Positions 61,481 through 64,000 of a DNA stretch of 64,000 nucleotides are shown one piece after another (within the stretch, counting starts at the first letter, position 1; every line of letters begins with the position of its first letter). Source of the DNA: Actinomycetes bacterium (GTDB lineage: Bacteria > Actinomycetota > Acidimicrobiia > Acidimicrobiales > Ilumatobacteraceae); NCBI GenBank assembly GCA_021414085.1, contig JAIOPC010000009.1:62001-126000 (forward strand). Direction: 5' to 3'. The position numbers and the translations under genes are program-made. Below the pieces are notes generated by a model. That model was not told the origin of the DNA and did not search any database. It was given only the letters and a program-made list of their open reading frames with translations.

Positions 61481-61961
61481 GCGCCTCGACCGCGCTCTCC
61501 AGCAAGAAGCTCAGGAACTGGTACAGGTGATGCTCGCCGATCATCGGGTCGTCGTCACTGACGCCGCTCGGGTCGTGGGTTTCGCCGACATCGAGCAACG
61601 TGCCGAGCACGAGGCGCACCGCGTTCAATGACTGCAGCAAGCCCAACATCGCCGCCTCGTTGAGCGCCTCGTCGCTATTGAGTAGGCGATCGGCCTCCTC
61701 GATCGCCGCCAACCGCGACGCAACGAGTTCCTCGCGCATCAGCCGCTGATACTCGGCATTGGCCTCGGCGTCGTCGGCTAGGTGATACGCAGGCGGAAAC
61801 AGGCGACGCAGCAGCGGCTCGGACCGCGGGTCGTTCGAAAGCAAGAGTTCGCGTAGCTCGCCGATCAGCCGCGTGACCAACTCGCGCTCGTCGTGGCCAA
61901 GGTTGATCACGAACCCGGACGGCGTCGGCTCAAAAATCTGACGAGCCTTCTTGCGAGCCAT
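61461..61961 (-). CDS. DUF2017 family protein
   Basis: About 166 residues from ATG 61961 (MARKKARQIFEPTPSGFVI), a start typical for the family; an upstream ATG at 61991 is less likely. The helical core (ERELVTRLIGELRELLLS, FPPAYHLADDAEANAEYQRLM, LNEAAMLGLLQSLNAVRLVLG) matches actinobacterial DUF2017, normally encoded beside clpS. Here clpS is about 40 kb away. Function unknown; a link to Clp proteolysis has been proposed on gene neighbourhood only. Confidence 0.8.
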   Translation of the reverse strand: MARKKARQIFEPTPSGFVINLGHDERELVTRLIGELRELLLSNDPRSEPLLRRLFPPAYHLADDAEANAEYQRLMREELVASRLAAIEEADRLLNSDEALNEAAMLGLLQSLNAVRLVLGTLLDVGETHDPSGVSDDDPMIGEHHLYQFLSFLLESAVEALSGQQG

Positions 61962-62021
61962 GTCGCGAGCGTATCGACTCGGTTCGGCCAAGTTACCGAC
62001 GAGTAGCTACGCTCGGATCTC

Positions 62022-62873
62022 ATGGCTGAGATCAAGCGCGTTGGAATTCTGGGCTCCGGCATCATGGGCGCCGGCCTCGCTGAAGTCGCGGCTCGCGCCG
62101 GTTACGAAGTTGTCGTGCGGTCCCGATCGCTTGCTGCCGCCAACGAGATGATGGCCACGATCGACAAGGGCTTCCGCAAGGCCATCGAGCGCGGCAAGTC
62201 GACGGAAGAGGTGCGTGCAGCCGTGCTGGGGCGCATCACCGCCACTGATCAACTCACAGATGTCGCTGATTGCGACCTCGTCATCGAATCCGTGATCGAA
62301 GACCTCAACATCAAGCTGGGCCTGTTCGCCGAACTCGACAGCGTCGTCAAAGCCGGAGCCATTCTCGCCACGAACACCAGCACGCTGCCGGTCATCGAAC
62401 TCGCGCGGGCTACGCAGCGTCCCGAGTCGGTGTGTGGCATCCACTTCTTCAATCCTGCGACGGTGATGACAGTGGTGGAAGTCGTGCGACCGATCACGGC
62501 CAGCGAAGAAACCATCGCGACTGCGATGGAGTTTGCAACACGGTGCGGCAAAGACGTCGTCGAGACAAAGGACCACGCGGGCTTCATTGTCAACGCACTG
62601 CTGTTTCCATACCTGAACAACGCGGTGCACATGCTCGAGCGAGGGACAGCACCGATGGAGAGCATCGACGTCGCAATGAAGGGCGGCTGCAACTTCCCGA
62701 TGGGTCCGTTCGCGTTGCTCGATCTCGTCGGGCTCGACACATCGGTCGCCATTCTCGATGCACTCCACGCCCAGTTCGGCGACGCGCACTACGCGGCCGC
62801 GCCGACTCTGCGCAAAATGGTCGCCGATGGTCAACTTGGTCGTAAGTCGAAACGCGGCTTCTACACGTACTGA
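62022..62873 (+). CDS. 3-hydroxybutyryl-CoA dehydrogenase
   Basis: A 283-residue NAD(P)-dependent enzyme. The Rossmann motif GILGSGIMGAGLAEVAARAG begins at residue 8, and the C-terminal domain has the catalytic His in CGIHFFNPATVMTVVEVV plus DHAGFIVNALLFPYLNNA. It interconverts acetoacetyl-CoA and 3-hydroxybutyryl-CoA in short-chain fatty acid metabolism. A methylmalonyl-CoA-mutase-family gene follows nearby, consistent with acyl-CoA conversion in this region. Confidence 0.9.
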   Translation: MAEIKRVGILGSGIMGAGLAEVAARAGYEVVVRSRSLAAANEMMATIDKGFRKAIERGKSTEEVRAAVLGRITATDQLTDVADCDLVIESVIEDLNIKLGLFAELDSVVKAGAILATNTSTLPVIELARATQRPESVCGIHFFNPATVMTVVEVVRPITASEETIATAMEFATRCGKDVVETKDHAGFIVNALLFPYLNNAVHMLERGTAPMESIDVAMKGGCNFPMGPFALLDLVGLDTSVAILDALHAQFGDAHYAAAPTLRKMVADGQLGRKSKRGFYTY

Positions 62874-62882
62874 CCCAACCGC

Positions 62883-63530
62883 GTGAACAAGCAACCGGTC
62901 GAGCCACCGGCCACGCGCTGGCAACTGCCGTCACCAGATCTCGCCGACGAGGCTGGGCTCGTGGGTGTCGGTGCCGATCTCGAGCCCGGCACGTTGCTGG
63001 CCGCGTATCGCAACGGGTTGTTTCCGATGCCGTTTCGCAAGCGCGACATTGGTTGGTGGTCGCCCGATCCGCGCGGCATCCTGCCGCTCGACGGCTTGAT
63101 CGTGTCGCGCTCGTTGCGCGCCAGCCAACGCCGCTTCGAGATTCGCAACGACACCGCCTTCACGGAAGTGATGCGCCGCTGCGGTGACCCAGCGCGTCCG
63201 CATGGGTGGATCAACGACGAGTTCATCGCCGCGTACACCGCGCTGCACGAGTTGGGGTGGGCGCACAGCATTGAAACGTGGCTCGACGACGAGTTGGTCG
63301 GCGGGCTGTACGGCATTCGCATCGGCGGACTGTTCGCTGGCGAAAGCAAGTTCCACACGGTGACCGACGCTTCCAAAGTTGCTGTCGTTGCCACGGTGGA
63401 GTGGATGCGTTCGACGGGAGGAACGCTGTTCGACGTGCAGTGGCGCACCGATCATTTGGCAACGCTCGGCGTTGTCGAGATCGGTCGCGATGAGTATCTG
63501 CAACGGGTGGCCGAGGCCATCGAGAAGTAG
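62883..63530 (+). CDS. aat: Leucyl/phenylalanyl-tRNA-protein transferase
   Basis: A 215-residue enzyme with GTG start that adds Leu or Phe to proteins with N-terminal Lys or Arg, creating signals read by ClpS. Conserved stretches are AAYRNGLFPMPF, WWSPDPRGILPLD, IETWLDDELVGGLYGIRIGGLFAGESKFH and FDVQWRTDHLATLG. Length is normal. Its gene is 9 bp downstream of the hydroxybutyryl-CoA dehydrogenase gene. Confidence 0.94.
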   Translation: MNKQPVEPPATRWQLPSPDLADEAGLVGVGADLEPGTLLAAYRNGLFPMPFRKRDIGWWSPDPRGILPLDGLIVSRSLRASQRRFEIRNDTAFTEVMRRCGDPARPHGWINDEFIAAYTALHELGWAHSIETWLDDELVGGLYGIRIGGLFAGESKFHTVTDASKVAVVATVEWMRSTGGTLFDVQWRTDHLATLGVVEIGRDEYLQRVAEAIEK

Positions 63531-63544
63531 CGAAGTAGGTGCTC

Positions 63545-63610
63545 GGTGCCGGGGGCGAACCCCCGGCACCGGCGTACCGAAGCGGTTGGGTTCCCGCTCT
63601 GAACCCAACC
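63545..63610 (+). terminator. Two tandem perfect hairpins after aat
   Basis: GGTGCCGGGGG-CGAA-CCCCCGGCACC (63545-63570) and GGTTGGGTTC-N7-GAACCCAACC (63584-63610) follow the aat stop. Neither has a clear U-tract. Together they probably stop the transcript before the mutase gene. The rest of 63531-63751 holds the promoter region of that gene and nothing else I can recognise. Confidence 0.6.
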
Positions 63611-63751
63611 CTTCAGCGTCCGCCACTTGAGCATCCGCCTGCTCACGCACCGTTACGGCTGAAGTATCGGAGCGTTGCGTGGCGAACTTGAGCAGTTCTT
63701 GACACTTGCCACGGTGCCCGATTTCGCCTACCCATCGGTAACACTGTCCGT

Positions 63752-64000
63752 ATGGGAAGCCAGGGCCAGCGCGATCCGGCGTGGGTGATGCGCACGTATT
63801 CAGGGCATTCCACGGCCGCCGCGAGCAACGAGTTGTACCGCAGCAACCTTGCCAAGGGGCAAACGGGTCTGTCGATCGCATTCGACCTTCCCACGCAAAC
63901 TGGCTACGACCCCGATCACCCACTCGCCCGCGGTGAAGTCGGAAGGGTGGGCGTGCCCGTCGCCCACCTCGGCGACATGCGGACGCTGCTGACCGGTATT
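63752..64000 (+). CDS. Methylmalonyl-CoA mutase family protein, N-terminal part
   Basis: From ATG 63752 the frame runs off the window after 83 codons. The sequence begins [20 protein letters not shown] and contains [20 protein letters not shown] and [21 protein letters not shown], the TIM-barrel entry region of B12-dependent acyl-CoA mutases. Whether it is methylmalonyl-, ethylmalonyl- or another acyl-CoA mutase cannot be decided from this fragment. Confidence 0.9.
   Translation, partial: MGSQGQRDPAWVMRTYSGHSTAAASNELYRSNLAKGQTGLSIAFDLPTQTGYDPDHPLARGEVGRVGVPVAHLGDMRTLLTGI

Overview
The window looks like a chromosomal segment of a GC-rich actinobacterium. An Acidimicrobiia-type lineage (Ilumatobacter or relatives) is my best guess. 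It rests on the gene set (a WhiB-family regulator with an AT-hook, a DUF2017 protein, a caa3-type oxidase operon, an actinobacterial PdxH/SerS neighbourhood, a Glu-Asp-Phe tRNA cluster), not on any database match.

Layout. 1-4909: a minus-strand run of RidA, a micro-membrane protein, a PLP decarboxylase, an 8-oxoguanine-deaminase-like amidohydrolase and a GDT1-family transporter, then a Tat lipoprotein and an IscA/ErpA protein. 4948-10475: Mrp/ApbC ATPase, NUDIX hydrolase, oligoribonuclease, a WhiB7-like regulator behind an attenuator-like leader, a TlpA/CcdA redox pair and a poly-gamma-glutamate hydrolase. 10456-21802: a long minus-strand respiratory operon running from heme O synthase (ctaB) through a degenerate oxidase-like module (17400-20768) and canonical caa3 genes (ctaC, D, E, F, G) into serS and pdxH. 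21835-36681: ClpS, ArfB, a short FtsH-like protease, an ECF sigma/anti-sigma-like pair with a Gly-Asn tail, acetyltransferases, an aldehyde dehydrogenase, EngB, an MFS carrier, a flavin electron-transfer trio (ferric-reductase-like, FMN-binding, ApbE), a fused E1 alpha-beta dehydrogenase and lipoproteins.

38292-60732 is an integrated genomic island of about 22.4 kb. It is bounded by a 74-bp direct repeat (one mismatch) covering the 3' part of tRNA-Phe and its terminator, with a tyrosine integrase next to the intact tRNA. It carries an AEP-primase-like replication protein with iteron-like repeats, a serine recombinase, an XRE regulator, a type I restriction-modification system with fused M and S subunits, three further PD-(D/E)XK-type nucleases, an HNH-like protein, two proteins with HEPN-like R-x4-H motifs, a frameshifted papain-like gene and several unknowns. 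A 16-bp inverted-repeat motif (AAGATG-N4-CATCTT) recurs at five places in the island, including over the start codon of the replication gene.

After the tRNA-Glu/Asp/Phe cluster the core genome resumes with a thioesterase, a DUF2017 protein, 3-hydroxybutyryl-CoA dehydrogenase, Aat and the start of a methylmalonyl-CoA-mutase-family gene.

The most unusual items are the oxidase-like module, whose subunit I paralogue has lost all recognisable heme and copper ligands, the recurring island motif, and the WhiB7-like leader with a competing terminator/antiterminator fold.
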